64,000 nucleotides of DNA from Silvanigrellales bacterium (GCA_020247005.1 JADCJN010000065.1:1-64000); one strand, 5' to 3'. Shown: positions 55,461 through 64,000, counted from the stretch's first letter. Program-made: numbers and translations. The notes: generated from the sequence alone by a model not told the origin.

Positions 55461-57575
55461 ATGCTGCCGGGCCTTTTCACCAAGGAAACGCGGGTTGTCG
55501 TGGTTGAACCCTCGGGTTCTGCTCGCAAATTGATGACCGACTGTTTGAAACCAAATGGCTTCGACTCTCTTCAGTCTATGGACTCACTCAAAAACCTCAT
55601 CGGATTCCTGGAAGTCGAGGAGGCCGACTGGATTGTGATGCCCTTGCAAAAGGACGATCCCGTCACTGGTTTTCATGTACTTAAAATCATTCGCAGCCAG
55701 CCCACACTCCGCCACCTTCGCGTGAGCCTTTTCGTCGAAGACTCGGAGCGCGAGCTCCTTCCTTTTGCGTTCCACTTGGGGGCCCTTTCTTGGCATTCTC
55801 GGGTGTTCACCAAAGACACCGTCAAAAAAGAGTTCGACGTCCTGAAAGGACGCTTCCAAGAAAACAAAGGCGATGCCCTCGCAACTGCCGTGGCCTACCT
55901 TCACGACACCCTTCGCGAAAGCGGAAATTTCGAACGCCTTGCTCACTTTTACGATGGTCTTTCCACGGCGTTCGGAGACGTTGGCACGTATCAAGTCCGT
56001 CATGCCGAAGCGCTCTTTGACGCTGGCAATGTGGAAAAAGGGCGCGAAGCCATAGCGCACCTGCGGCAGCGGAACGTGAGTGGTTGGGAAGGCGTGGCCG
56101 CGCGCCACCTTGCGAAAGACGACATCCCCGATGGCCAATTCGACCTCGACAGCCTCTTGCTCGTCGACCCCGACGAAATGATCCATCGTCAGGTCACCGA
56201 GGCGTTAGCCAAGAAAGGCGTTGGAACGGTGCACGTCGCCCGAGACGGCGAAGAGGCTCTGGCGCTTTTGGTCGAAAAGAAGCCTTCCTTCATTTTGCAA
56301 GAATGGAAGCTCCCTAAAATAGGCGGCGCCCAATTCATTCAACGGGTGAGGCACCTGGGGCACGCGAGCTTGCCCATTGTCGTTGTCAGCTCTCTGCCCA
56401 CGAAACAGGACCTCGCTCTGCTTTCGGAAATGAGCGTCGCCAGGGTGATTCCGAAGCCCTTCGATGAAAGTTTGCTTTTGACCGCCGTTGACGAGTGCCT
56501 GCGCGAAGTGTCGGACCCTCGCGATGCGAAAAGCTTCGAACGGCGATTCCGGGAAACGCTTGCGGAAGGAGACATGCGTCGCGGCTTGTTGTTCTTGCGC
56601 CGACTCATGACTTTCAAGGGGGCAACGGAAGCACAGAAGCTCCTCGCGAAAGCACTTTTCCTTTACTCCCAAAACGCGAATGAAAAGGCCGCTGCAACGT
56701 TGAAGGCGGCTTTGAAGGCAGGAGCAGATCCCCTTCAGGGAGTGCATCTGCTCGGAAAAATTCTCGTGCGCCTTGGCGACTATGCTGGCGCGGTGGCCTG
56801 CTTCGAACGGGCGCAAGAACTTTCGCCAAAAAACATCGAGCGCCTCTGCGACATTGCCGATGCGAAAGCTCAACTTGGCGATGAGTCAGGCGCCTCTGCG
56901 AGCCTCGACGCCGCCAAAGCCATTGACGCAGGAAGCTCAGAGATCACCGAAAAAGAAACAAAACTGGCGCTCATGCGCGGCGACATGAACTGCGCCCGCG
57001 AGCTTCTTTTGAATATGGGGAACCTCCGCATCTTTGTAGCTGACATGAACAACACGGCGGTCGCCTATATCCGCTCGGGTCGTTACGACCAGGGAGTCAC
57101 GCTCTACCGACGTTCCCTTGAAGCGATGCCTGCCACACAAACCGAGTGGCGCATGAAGGTGGGATACAACCTCGCCCTCGCGTTTGCACGCAAGGGCGAC
57201 TTGGCTGCCGCACAGGAAACTCTAGCCAACGTCCCTCGTGACGAGTCCCTTCCCGTTTCGAGAAAAATCACGTCTCTGGAAGACCGCATTGGCAAGGCCA
57301 TCGCGAAAAAAGGGCCGCTCGACCTTCCCGCTCAGGAGTCTCAGAACACAACAAACACAAATGCGACTCCGTGGGATGTGGAGGCCTTCGATGCCTCGAG
57401 CGCAAACGACGCTGCACTCGAGGCGTCCCTAGCAGGGATGTCGTGTGAAGGATTCATTTTGGGTTTTGCGGGCGACGACATGGCGCTGGCGAAGCTTGTC
57501 GCAGGCGCGCCAAAATTTGCGCGCCGCGAAGCGCTTGCGCGCGAAGACTCCATGGGCGTTGAACGGATGATGTGA
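55461..57575 (+). CDS. Double pseudo-receiver TPR protein
   Basis: The 704-residue cytoplasmic protein has two response-regulator receiver folds and a TPR region. The first receiver (about 9-120) has Pro61 where the phosphorylated Asp should be (DWIVMPL). The second (about 230-345) keeps the acidic pair (Asp236, Asp238), a Ser/Ser pair (310-311) and the switch Lys332, but the phospho-Asp is Glu281 (FILQEWKLPKIGG). TPR-like repeats fill about 360-600, and a loose acidic tail ends the chain. GAGG lies 5 bases before the ATG. Such a protein could be a constitutive scaffold. Neighbours (metG, guanine deaminase) do not hint at its pathway. Confidence 0.85.
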   Translation: MLPGLFTKETRVVVVEPSGSARKLMTDCLKPNGFDSLQSMDSLKNLIGFLEVEEADWIVMPLQKDDPVTGFHVLKIIRSQPTLRHLRVSLFVEDSERELLPFAFHLGALSWHSRVFTKDTVKKEFDVLKGRFQENKGDALATAVAYLHDTLRESGNFERLAHFYDGLSTAFGDVGTYQVRHAEALFDAGNVEKGREAIAHLRQRNVSGWEGVAARHLAKDDIPDGQFDLDSLLLVDPDEMIHRQVTEALAKKGVGTVHVARDGEEALALLVEKKPSFILQEWKLPKIGGAQFIQRVRHLGHASLPIVVVSSLPTKQDLALLSEMSVARVIPKPFDESLLLTAVDECLREVSDPRDAKSFERRFRETLAEGDMRRGLLFLRRLMTFKGATEAQKLLAKALFLYSQNANEKAAATLKAALKAGADPLQGVHLLGKILVRLGDYAGAVACFERAQELSPKNIERLCDIADAKAQLGDESGASASLDAAKAIDAGSSEITEKETKLALMRGDMNCARELLLNMGNLRIFVADMNNTAVAYIRSGRYDQGVTLYRRSLEAMPATQTEWRMKVGYNLALAFARKGDLAAAQETLANVPRDESLPVSRKITSLEDRIGKAIAKKGPLDLPAQESQNTTNTNATPWDVEAFDASSANDAALEASLAGMSCEGFILGFAGDDMALAKLVAGAPKFARREALAREDSMGVERMM

Positions 57576-57590
57576 CCGCAGCCTCGCGCA

Positions 57591-59015
57591 TCACCCTTTT
57601 CGGGAAAACACTTTGGTGCCTTCAATCCATGTTTCGCGCACGGCGTCGGGATGAGGCCGAGAAATGACGCGCGAAAGGCGCTCAAGCGCCGACTCTCCTG
57701 TGGCAAGCGTCTGCCCTTGGCGCTGTTCAAGTTGCTGTCCCAGTTCTTGGCGGTTTCGCCCTAGGCGCGGATAGAGAGGGTGCGACAGGAGGTCGTCCAC
57801 CACCACGAAATCGGCCGCCTTGCCCACTGCGAAGTTCCCTATGTGCCTGTCGAGGCCCACGGCGCGGGCGCCTTCCAAGGTGGCTAACGACAGCAACGAT
57901 GGGGCCTTCACAGGCTCTTCGCCGTAAAGCGCCTTGCGAAGACGTGCGGCGTCTCCAACGGCCTTCATTTCTGCCAGCATCGACAGCGATGTGCCACCCG
58001 CCACATCGGTTCCCAACGAAACACGCATGCCTTCTTCCAAGAACCGCGAAAGAGGCATGAGCCCGCTTGAAAGGAAGGTGTTCGAAGAGGCGCAATGAGC
58101 GACCACACACCCCCGCTCTTGGAGCAAAGCGCGCTCGTCGGCTCCCAAGTGCACACAATGCGCCAGAAGGGTGTTTTTTCCTAAAAGGCCACAGGAATCG
58201 TAGACATCGGTGTACGACTTGGCCTTGGGAAACAGTTCGCGCACGAGGGCAATTTCGTCTTTGTTCTCAGCAAGGTGCGTTTGCACAAGAAGACCCCGAC
58301 GCTGCGCCAAATCGGCAGCGCCCTCCATCAGTCCTTGCGTACAACTGACGGCAAAGCGAGGCGTCACAACGAAACGGAGGCGACCGTTTCCGGCGCGGTC
58401 CCAGCAGGCAGCAAGCCTGTCGGCTGCCAAGAGGCTCTTTCCACTTTCTGTCGCAAAATCGGCTGGAACATGGGAGTCCATGAGGACAAGTCCAATGCCG
58501 GCACGAATGCCCGAAGCCCGTGCCTCTTCGAATGCGATGTGCACAGCTTCTTCGTGGTGGGTGCCATATGCCATGACTGTTGTCGTACCCATGGCCAGGC
58601 AAGCCTGAAAGAAATGACGCGCCCGCGCGCGCGCGAGTGTCGGGTCACAAAAGGCCCGTTCATGGGGAAAGGTGTAGGTTTCGAGCCAGGGCAGAAGGGG
58701 AAGATCTCCCAGACCCGTAAACGCGTATTGGGGAAGGTGCGTATGGGTGTCGACAAACCCGGGCATCACCAAGGCGTCCCCAAAATCCACAACGTGGCGG
58801 GCGTCTTTCGGACACTCGCGCGCCAGGGCGAGAATGCGGCCGTCAGGGCCCACACTCAACCAACCCGGATCGAAAACCTCTACGTCGGCAAGAGTCCGAA
58901 GGCGCGACACTCCCGATGCAGAGCCTCCCGCCTCGGAATGGGTGCTCCCGCGGGGGCTGAGAAACGTCCCTTTGAACACCCGAGCGTCGGGAGCCCGATC
59001 GCGCAAAAGCGTCAT
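57591..59015 (-). CDS. guaD: Guanine deaminase (amidohydrolase family)
   Basis: The 474-residue zinc amidohydrolase turns guanine into xanthine. It shows PGFVDTHTHLPQY (first metal ligands), TPRFAVSC, LVQTHLAENKDEI, SYTDVYDSCGLLG...AHCVHL and SLGTDVAGGTSLSML, the blocks of GuaD rather than of cytosine or chlorohydrolase relatives. The start overlaps the stop of the pentapeptide-repeat gene (ATGA). The C-terminus (VRETWIEGTKVF) closes the composite beta domain. A substrate other than guanine cannot be excluded. Confidence 0.88.
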   Translation of the reverse strand: MTLLRDRAPDARVFKGTFLSPRGSTHSEAGGSASGVSRLRTLADVEVFDPGWLSVGPDGRILALARECPKDARHVVDFGDALVMPGFVDTHTHLPQYAFTGLGDLPLLPWLETYTFPHERAFCDPTLARARARHFFQACLAMGTTTVMAYGTHHEEAVHIAFEEARASGIRAGIGLVLMDSHVPADFATESGKSLLAADRLAACWDRAGNGRLRFVVTPRFAVSCTQGLMEGAADLAQRRGLLVQTHLAENKDEIALVRELFPKAKSYTDVYDSCGLLGKNTLLAHCVHLGADERALLQERGCVVAHCASSNTFLSSGLMPLSRFLEEGMRVSLGTDVAGGTSLSMLAEMKAVGDAARLRKALYGEEPVKAPSLLSLATLEGARAVGLDRHIGNFAVGKAADFVVVDDLLSHPLYPRLGRNRQELGQQLEQRQGQTLATGESALERLSRVISRPHPDAVRETWIEGTKVFSRKG

Positions 59016-59521
59016 CGCGCGACTTTCGTTCCCTCATTCACCGAACGCAAAATTTCGTCACGCGGAATGAGGTCGGTGGGCAACGTGGCCCGGCGGATGT
59101 TCGCCCGATAGAGCACGGCACCGCGCAGCTTCGTGTAGTCGAGGTCGGCGTCTTCTAAATTCGCACGTGTGAGGTTCGCGCCTTCAAGGTTCGCGTTCCA
59201 CAAAGAGGCGTTCGAAAAGTCGCAAGCCTCAAGGTTGGAGTCCTTGAAGTTCACATAACTCAGGTTGGCTGTGGCAAACGTACAGTTCGAAAAATCGAGC
59301 TTCGTAAGGTTTGCTTTGCGGAGATCAAGGCCTGAAAAGTTCCTTGACGACTGGAGGATTTCAATCGCCTCTTTGCGCGTGAGCGTTTTGGGCTTCGCGT
59401 TCTCTTTGTCAATGTCCGAAAGGGCTCCGGCAGCTCCGGCCTCACCCTCTTCGTCGTCGCCGCTGTCATCGTCGAAGTCGCCTTCAAAGTCTTCATCATC
59501 GTCTGAAGACTTCCGGGCCAT
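59012..59521 (-). CDS. Pentapeptide-repeat protein with acidic N-terminus
   Basis: The 169-residue protein begins with a very acidic, disordered stretch (DDDEDFEGDFDDD, about 7-30), a short helix (TRKEAIEILQSS) and then about 16 pentapeptide repeats of the A(D/N)Lxx type (NFSGLDLRKANLTKLDFSNC...NANLEGANLTRANLEDADLD), forming a right-handed square helix. Such repeats mimic DNA or act as scaffolds. The ATG at 59521 has GAGG about 8 bases upstream; earlier ATGs are open. Its end overlaps the guaD start, so the two are co-translated. The link is unexplained. Confidence 0.85.
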   Translation of the reverse strand: MARKSSDDDEDFEGDFDDDSGDDEEGEAGAAGALSDIDKENAKPKTLTRKEAIEILQSSRNFSGLDLRKANLTKLDFSNCTFATANLSYVNFKDSNLEACDFSNASLWNANLEGANLTRANLEDADLDYTKLRGAVLYRANIRRATLPTDLIPRDEILRSVNEGTKVAR

Positions 59522-59698
59522 GAGTTGAGCCTCGGGGCGAGTGCCGCGACGAAGGCCTGGCCGAATGCTGGCATCGCGAAGAATCATGCGTGTCCGAAGC
59601 CTCCCTGAAAAAAGCCGTCCGCGAATCGTGTCCGCCACCATAGCCCGCGCGTGCGCATGGTCAACTCTGCGGGGTGTGCAAAGACTCCGAAAGGGCCC

Positions 59699-60685
59699 TC
59701 AATTCGAATCCGAAGTGAGGCTTTCTTCCGCTGTGGCCAGTGATTCCAACGAACTCGACTGGCCATCTTCTTCTGAAAGGTCCAGAGGCGCCGTTCGGCC
59801 CAAGGCCCCCATCAGAGTGATGGGCAGGGGTGCCGCTGTGAACACAGAAGGTTCGGCGTTTTCCAGCAAAAGGAAAGCAAGCCTCGAGCGGATGATACTC
59901 TTTGGCACCCAAAACACGTCCGAGAGCGTTTTCACAAGGTTCATTTTCGAGGGAACCTTCTGAATCTCGGCCCGAAGCGATTCCTTGGGCACCAAAAGCG
60001 CATTCGAGAAGTCGACGATTTCGAAGAACGACCTGTTCTCGAGCTTCGGCGGGATGTGGAACTGTTCCCGCTCAGAATAAAGCACCACACGAGCGATTTC
60101 GCGCGCGATAGCGGCGCGGGTGTGCGCGCGCATCTCCCCTTTCCGGCACCGGATGCTGTAGAGGCCGGGCTTCACGCGGGAGCTGCGGGCAATTTTGTCG
60201 CTCACTTCGCCTTGCGACACTTGAATGAACGCCAACACCTGAAGGACTTCAGGAAGGTAAACGGGCACGCTGGAAACGCCTGCCTTTTGCAAAATGCCTT
60301 GCGCAACCTGCTCAAGAACCAGTTGCCTGTCGCGACGCTGCACCAAGAGATCGCTTCCAAGCTCTTGAGAAATGCGCTTCTCTTCCTCAGCTTCGGCGAA
60401 GTCGAGCCAGGCCTCTTCGAAGTCGAGCGTGCCATCGACAATGTCTTGGAACGTTTCGATGTCCACGTCGAGCGCCTGCGCGAGCGCTTCTAGGGCGTAG
60501 ACACTTCGAACCGCTTTTTTGCCGCGCTTCCAGTGGCTGGTGTCGCTCGGGTTGTACTGAAGGATATTGCCGACTTCCTGGTCGTGAACCTTCGTGCCCT
60601 TCCGTCGGATTTCAAGAACCCTCAGGCAAAAGCGAAACAGCAATGCGGAATGAGGAAACCTCTGGGTGTCAGTGTTCTTGCGCAT
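59699..60685 (-). CDS. XRE-type regulator with degenerate ImmA/IrrE-like domain
   Basis: The 328-residue protein has an XRE-like helix-turn-helix near its start (about 32-85: VGNILQYNPSDTSHWKRGKK). After a charged linker (about 85-110) comes a region that resembles ImmA/IrrE metallopeptidases: AAIAREIARVVL (191-202), then FFEIVDFSNALLVPKESL and a late winged-helix segment (LVKTLSDVFWVPKSIIRSRLA). In active members the first block is HExxH; here it is Arg195-Glu-Ile-Ala-Arg199, so zinc binding is lost. The ATG at 60685 has AAAGGA upstream. It is divergent from the MetRS-like gene, which it may regulate. About 240 bases between them hold no other gene. Confidence 0.75.
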   Translation of the reverse strand: MRKNTDTQRFPHSALLFRFCLRVLEIRRKGTKVHDQEVGNILQYNPSDTSHWKRGKKAVRSVYALEALAQALDVDIETFQDIVDGTLDFEEAWLDFAEAEEEKRISQELGSDLLVQRRDRQLVLEQVAQGILQKAGVSSVPVYLPEVLQVLAFIQVSQGEVSDKIARSSRVKPGLYSIRCRKGEMRAHTRAAIAREIARVVLYSEREQFHIPPKLENRSFFEIVDFSNALLVPKESLRAEIQKVPSKMNLVKTLSDVFWVPKSIIRSRLAFLLLENAEPSVFTAAPLPITLMGALGRTAPLDLSEEDGQSSSLESLATAEESLTSDSN

Positions 60686-60929
60686 AGACACTTTCCTTTT
60701 GGTTCACCTTGCATCCGGTGCAGGCACCACCCTGCTGGGGAGGCAAGCTTTTTTGGGAGCTGTTCGGGTGTTGTCAATGTTATCTCAGACTTTAGAAAAA
60801 ACAGCCAGCCGAAGCAAGACATATTTTGAACAGGTGGCCAGTTTTAGCAGGGGTCCTTGGGCCCAGCGCGCACCTGGGGTATCTGAAAAGAAGTGTTCCA
60901 CGGTGCACATTCACGAGGCCGAACGCATC

Positions 60930-62933
60930 ATGCCCACCCCTTCTTCCCAAGCCCCGACCCGCCCCCCTGTCCCGACGCGCGCTGTCATTACGGGCGGCAT
61001 GCCCTATGGCAATAAGGAACTTCATTTTGGTCACGTTGGTGGCATGTTTGTGCAGGCCGACGCATTCGCTCGTTTTTTGCGCGATCGCATAGGCAAAGAA
61101 AACGTGCTTTTTGTGTCAGGAACTGACTGCTACGGCTCACCCATCGTAGAAAGCCATCGTGTGCAAGTGGAGTCGGGGCAATTCACCGGCACCTTGGAAG
61201 AGTTTGTTGCCGCGAACCATGCCAAGCAAAAAAGTGCGCTCGATGCCTATGGCATCAGCCTCGATTTCTTCGGCACCTCGGGGCTTGGCCGGGCCCGCAC
61301 TGTTCACACCGAAATGTGCGGAGCCTTTTTCCAACGCCTCAAAGAAAACGGACATCTGAAAAAAGCCCCTTCTTCGCAATTTTTCGACCCGCAGGCGAAC
61401 GCACTGTTGAACGGGCGGCAGGTTGTGGGCCGATGCCCCGTGCCAGGTTGCAAGTCGGAAAAAGCCTACGCCGACGAATGCTCGCTAGGTCACCCCTATG
61501 AACCCAGCGAACTCCTCGAACCCAAGAGCACGCTCACAGGCGCAACACCCGAACTCCGCACTGTGGAAAACTGGTACATCGATCTCGAAAAATTCCGCTC
61601 TTTATTGTGGCAATACACCGAGCGCGTGCAGAGCAGCGCCGCCTGTCGCCCTTACGCAGTGAGTGGCATGCGCGAGTTCCTCGAGCCTCCCACATTGCAT
61701 GTCAAAGGCGACAACGAAGCCTTGCTCAACGAAGCCTCGGCGCACCTCCCACCGCACACCCGCAAGGAGCCCCTGGGCAAGGGCCAGCCCATTCGCATCG
61801 TCTTTGCGAGTCTTGCCGAACGTGAAACGGCCGCTGCAGAGCTGACGCGTCGAGGGGTGCGTTTTCGCGCCGGCAAAACCCTCGTGCCGTTTCGTCTGAC
61901 AGGGAACGTGGAGTGGGGCCTGCCTGCGCCTTCTATCGATGGCCTTTCTGATCTCACTTTTTGGGTGTGGCCCGAATCACTTTGGGCGCCGCTTTCTTTC
62001 ACGGCGACACTTCTCGAAACCCAAGGCAAGAATCCTGCGCTCTGGAAGCAGTGGTGGTGCAGCCGCGAATCGTCAGCGTTTCAATTCATTGGCGAAGACA
62101 ATCTCTACTTCTACGGCCTCGCCGAAATGGGCCTGTTTTTGGGCGACCAAGGCCCCACGCCGGCGGCCGAGCCGCCAGAAGGGGCGCTCCAGTTGCCTCA
62201 CCTTGTGGTGAACAACCACATCCTTTTTTTCGACAAGAAAGCGAGCAGCAGCGGAGCCATCAAGCCCCCTTTGGCACACGAGCTTTTGGATCACTACACG
62301 GCCGACCAGTTGCGCGCGCACTTCTTGGCGCTTGGCCTCGGCCTCAAGAGTGTCGGGTTCAAGCCAAAGCCTTTGAACCCAGATGCCAACGACAAAGAAG
62401 GCGATCCGGTGATGAAGGAGGGCAACCTTCTTTGCAACGCGTTCAACAAAGCCGTTCGAACGTGCTTTCACACCGCGCACAAAAGCTTTGAGGGGCGCAT
62501 TCCTGAGGGCAGGGTCTCCGACGACGTTCTTGCGGAAGCACGCACTGCCATTTTGGCGTTCGAGAGCGCAATGCTGCGGCATGTTTTCCATGAAGCCATG
62601 GCCGTGGTGGACAACTACACCCGCTCCATCAACAAGCGCTGGACCACCACCGTGAAACCCGGCACCGAGCTTTCGGCCGACGATCCATCCCTGCGCCAGG
62701 TTCTTGTGGACGTCTTCTATATGGTGAAGGTTGCCACTGTGCTTCTGCACCCCATCGCGCCGTTCGGCACAGAACGGATCCGAGAGTACCTTGGAGTCGG
62801 CGAGGAACTTTGGAGCTGGCAGCGCATCTTCGACCCCCTGCCCTCGTTCTTTCCCAACCCCGAGACCCACACTCTGAAGGTGCTTGAAGCTCGGGTCGAT
62901 TTCTTTCCAAAACACCCCTCGCAGCTTGTTTAA
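60930..62933 (+). CDS. Divergent methionyl-tRNA synthetase-like protein
   Basis: The 667-residue class I synthetase fold resembles MetRS: ITGGMPYGNKELHFGH (HIGH as HFGH, 32-35), FVSGTDCYGSPI, a zinc-knuckle-like CPVPGC...CSLGH and a helical C-terminal domain (LLCNAFNKAVRTCFH). Active-site departures are KASSS (437-441) for KMSKS, WPESLW for the WFDA block and an extra segment of about 60 residues before WGLPAP. It has no Trbp111-like tail. It may charge an unusual substrate, be a resistant backup enzyme or have lost aminoacylation. GAGG lies 11 bases before the ATG; the frame is open back to 60666. A membrane protein gene follows after 14 bases. Confidence 0.85.
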   Translation: MPTPSSQAPTRPPVPTRAVITGGMPYGNKELHFGHVGGMFVQADAFARFLRDRIGKENVLFVSGTDCYGSPIVESHRVQVESGQFTGTLEEFVAANHAKQKSALDAYGISLDFFGTSGLGRARTVHTEMCGAFFQRLKENGHLKKAPSSQFFDPQANALLNGRQVVGRCPVPGCKSEKAYADECSLGHPYEPSELLEPKSTLTGATPELRTVENWYIDLEKFRSLLWQYTERVQSSAACRPYAVSGMREFLEPPTLHVKGDNEALLNEASAHLPPHTRKEPLGKGQPIRIVFASLAERETAAAELTRRGVRFRAGKTLVPFRLTGNVEWGLPAPSIDGLSDLTFWVWPESLWAPLSFTATLLETQGKNPALWKQWWCSRESSAFQFIGEDNLYFYGLAEMGLFLGDQGPTPAAEPPEGALQLPHLVVNNHILFFDKKASSSGAIKPPLAHELLDHYTADQLRAHFLALGLGLKSVGFKPKPLNPDANDKEGDPVMKEGNLLCNAFNKAVRTCFHTAHKSFEGRIPEGRVSDDVLAEARTAILAFESAMLRHVFHEAMAVVDNYTRSINKRWTTTVKPGTELSADDPSLRQVLVDVFYMVKVATVLLHPIAPFGTERIREYLGVGEELWSWQRIFDPLPSFFPNPETHTLKVLEARVDFFPKHPSQLV

Positions 62934-62947
62934 CGCACAAGGGAACA

Positions 62948-64000
62948 ATGGCTATAGAAATCGCCTCATCGGTTGCACTCACACTTTTTTTCCTCGCGAC
63001 CCTCTTTTTTTCTAGCATTGGCCTCCTTGCACTTACGGCGGGCAATACCGCTGACACGTTCAGGGCGTCGAGCGTGTTGCTCGCCTCCGTTCTTGTTTTC
63101 GTGGTGTTTGGAACTTTCGTGCACCTTGTCGCCCAGGCGGGAGTCCAAACTCCTTTTGTCACCGGGTCAGGCCTTATTGCCTTCTCTCTTCTTGGTGCAT
63201 GGCAAGCGAAGAAACACAGAGTCCTCCCCACGCTGAGGGAAAAACTCTTCGCCTATGCTCAGCAAGAGAAGTGGATTTTTCCTGGCATCGCCTCGCTTTT
63301 CCTTCTCAAATTCTTTGCGTCTCTGGTTTTGTCCGACCATGGAGATGCGTATCTTTATCATTTGACGGCATCGGAAACGTGGCTCTCGATGGGCACCACG
63401 GGGTGGGCGCAAGAAAACTTCACGCTGGGTTATGCGTTCGCCCTCGAAAATGTGTCGTTCTTCTTCAGAACACTGGGCGTGACTCCTGGCGTTCAAGGTG
63501 CCGCAACACAAATGGTTGTGGGCAGCCTGTCGACTTCGGTTTTTGCCCTGGCCATCGCTCTTCCTGCTCAATTCTTCCAGAGCAAAAGCTTCCGGACGAT
63601 TTCGTTGGCCTTGCTGTGTTCCCTCAACGGAATGATCTCGTCTTGGAGTTTTTTGGCCAAATCCGACATGCTCGCCGCTTCGTTGGCCGTAGTCGTTGTT
63701 TACTCGGCTGCGCGCAAAGACGCGTTGTCTTTTCTCCTCGCCGCGCCCAGCATCTTCATCCTCAAGCCGAATTTTGCCCCCTTCTGCGTTTTGGCCGCAT
63801 TCCTTTGGTTTTGGAAACGATCACCAAAGCCTGCACTCGTGGGTGGGGTTCTGGCCTTTGCTTTGGCGGCGCCTTTTCTCGCCGTCAACGCCTTGCGCAC
63901 GGGAAACCCGGTGTTCCCCTTCCTCAGCACGGTGTTTCCTTCACCCTTCAGCCCTGAAGTCCTCTCGAGGGTCATTTACGAAGTCCCCAAGACACAGTTC
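62948..64000 (+). CDS. Polytopic membrane protein, possible glycosyltransferase (3' end outside window)
   Basis: An open frame of 351 codons begins at an ATG with AAGGG just upstream and runs off the window. It has about eight to nine hydrophobic helices. DHGDAYLYHLTASETWLSMG follows the first helices, and LRTGNPVFPFLSTVF occurs near the visible end. The Asp-x-x-x-His and Arg-x-Gly-Asn-Pro-Val-x-Pro-Phe patterns are common in GT-C-type membrane sugar transferases, so it may use a lipid-linked sugar. It follows the MetRS-like gene by 14 bases in the same direction and is probably co-transcribed. Confidence 0.75.
   Translation, partial: MAIEIASSVALTLFFLATLFFSSIGLLALTAGNTADTFRASSVLLASVLVFVVFGTFVHLVAQAGVQTPFVTGSGLIAFSLLGAWQAKKHRVLPTLREKLFAYAQQEKWIFPGIASLFLLKFFASLVLSDHGDAYLYHLTASETWLSMGTTGWAQENFTLGYAFALENVSFFFRTLGVTPGVQGAATQMVVGSLSTSVFALAIALPAQFFQSKSFRTISLALLCSLNGMISSWSFLAKSDMLAASLAVVVVYSAARKDALSFLLAAPSIFILKPNFAPFCVLAAFLWFWKRSPKPALVGGVLAFALAAPFLAVNALRTGNPVFPFLSTVFPSPFSPEVLSRVIYEVPKTQF

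Noticed and set aside
60666-60929. N-terminal extension of the MetRS-like protein
   Set aside because: The 88 extra codons overlap the regulator start region and do not resemble a synthetase; the family begins shortly before TRAVITGGMPYG.
1-64000. CRISPR array, insertion sequences, rRNA genes
   Set aside because: No regularly spaced repeats, transposase-like proteins or rRNA sequence were noticed when reading both strands.

Overview
The window is a gene-dense, moderately GC-rich bacterial chromosome segment. The envelope is clearly Gram-negative: there are several lipoproteins with lipoboxes, predicted outer-membrane barrels and a PilMNOPQ type IV pilus assembly block with a secretin. An MglA-type GTPase, split methylmalonyl-CoA mutase, many secreted proteins of unknown function and tandem DUF4360-type proteins fit a delta-proteobacterial grade organism (Bdellovibrionota/Oligoflexia or Myxococcota relatives). 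That placement is inferred from gene content only. Most genes have strong GAGGAGG or AAGGAG ribosome binding sites, and these were used to choose starts. I saw no insertion sequence, prophage, CRISPR array or rRNA operon.

Layout: 1-4.4 kb carries the 3' part of an rRNA m5C methyltransferase, a lipoprotein, and a three-gene exported module ending in a papain/C39-like protein. 4.4-12.6 kb is housekeeping: aspS, tldD-tldE, a MocR-type regulator and hemW. 12.6-24.4 kb is one long leftward array: dut, an unknown gene, pilM-N-O-P-Q, a lipoprotein overlapping pilQ, a TPR protein, aroQ, a mannose-6-phosphate isomerase, a divergent MglA-like GTPase and a GT39 glycosyltransferase. tRNA-Trp and hflX follow on the plus strand. 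26-30 kb holds a large lipoprotein, a FecR-barrel fusion and a DUF1761 protein. 30.4-35.7 kb is mutA-mutB-meaB. 35.8-41.5 kb is a secreted/envelope region with a DUF4105-like lipoprotein, a barrel, a patatin-like lipoprotein and two DUF4360-like proteins. 41.8-51 kb holds two oligopeptide-binding proteins, one with its two permeases, around a TPR/winged-helix regulator, two small heat-shock proteins and a DedA protein. 51-64 kb holds rpoZ, a secreted protein, metG, a double pseudo-receiver TPR protein, guanine deaminase with a pentapeptide-repeat protein, an XRE/pseudo-ImmA regulator, a second degenerate methionyl-tRNA synthetase-like protein and the start of a polytopic membrane protein.

A recurring theme is signalling or enzyme folds with altered catalytic residues. 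Examples are an MglA-like GTPase without the PGQ and NKxD motifs, receiver domains with Pro or Glu in place of the phospho-Asp, an ImmA/IrrE-like domain with REIAR in place of HExxH, a patatin-like protein whose DGG has become FGG, and a MetRS paralogue with KASSS in place of KMSKS. These are the strongest candidates for new biology here. The second most interesting region is the pilus cluster, where PilQ has a long C-terminal tail and overlaps a lipoprotein gene, while PilP lacks the usual lipid anchor. No unannotated stretch exceeds about 260 bases.
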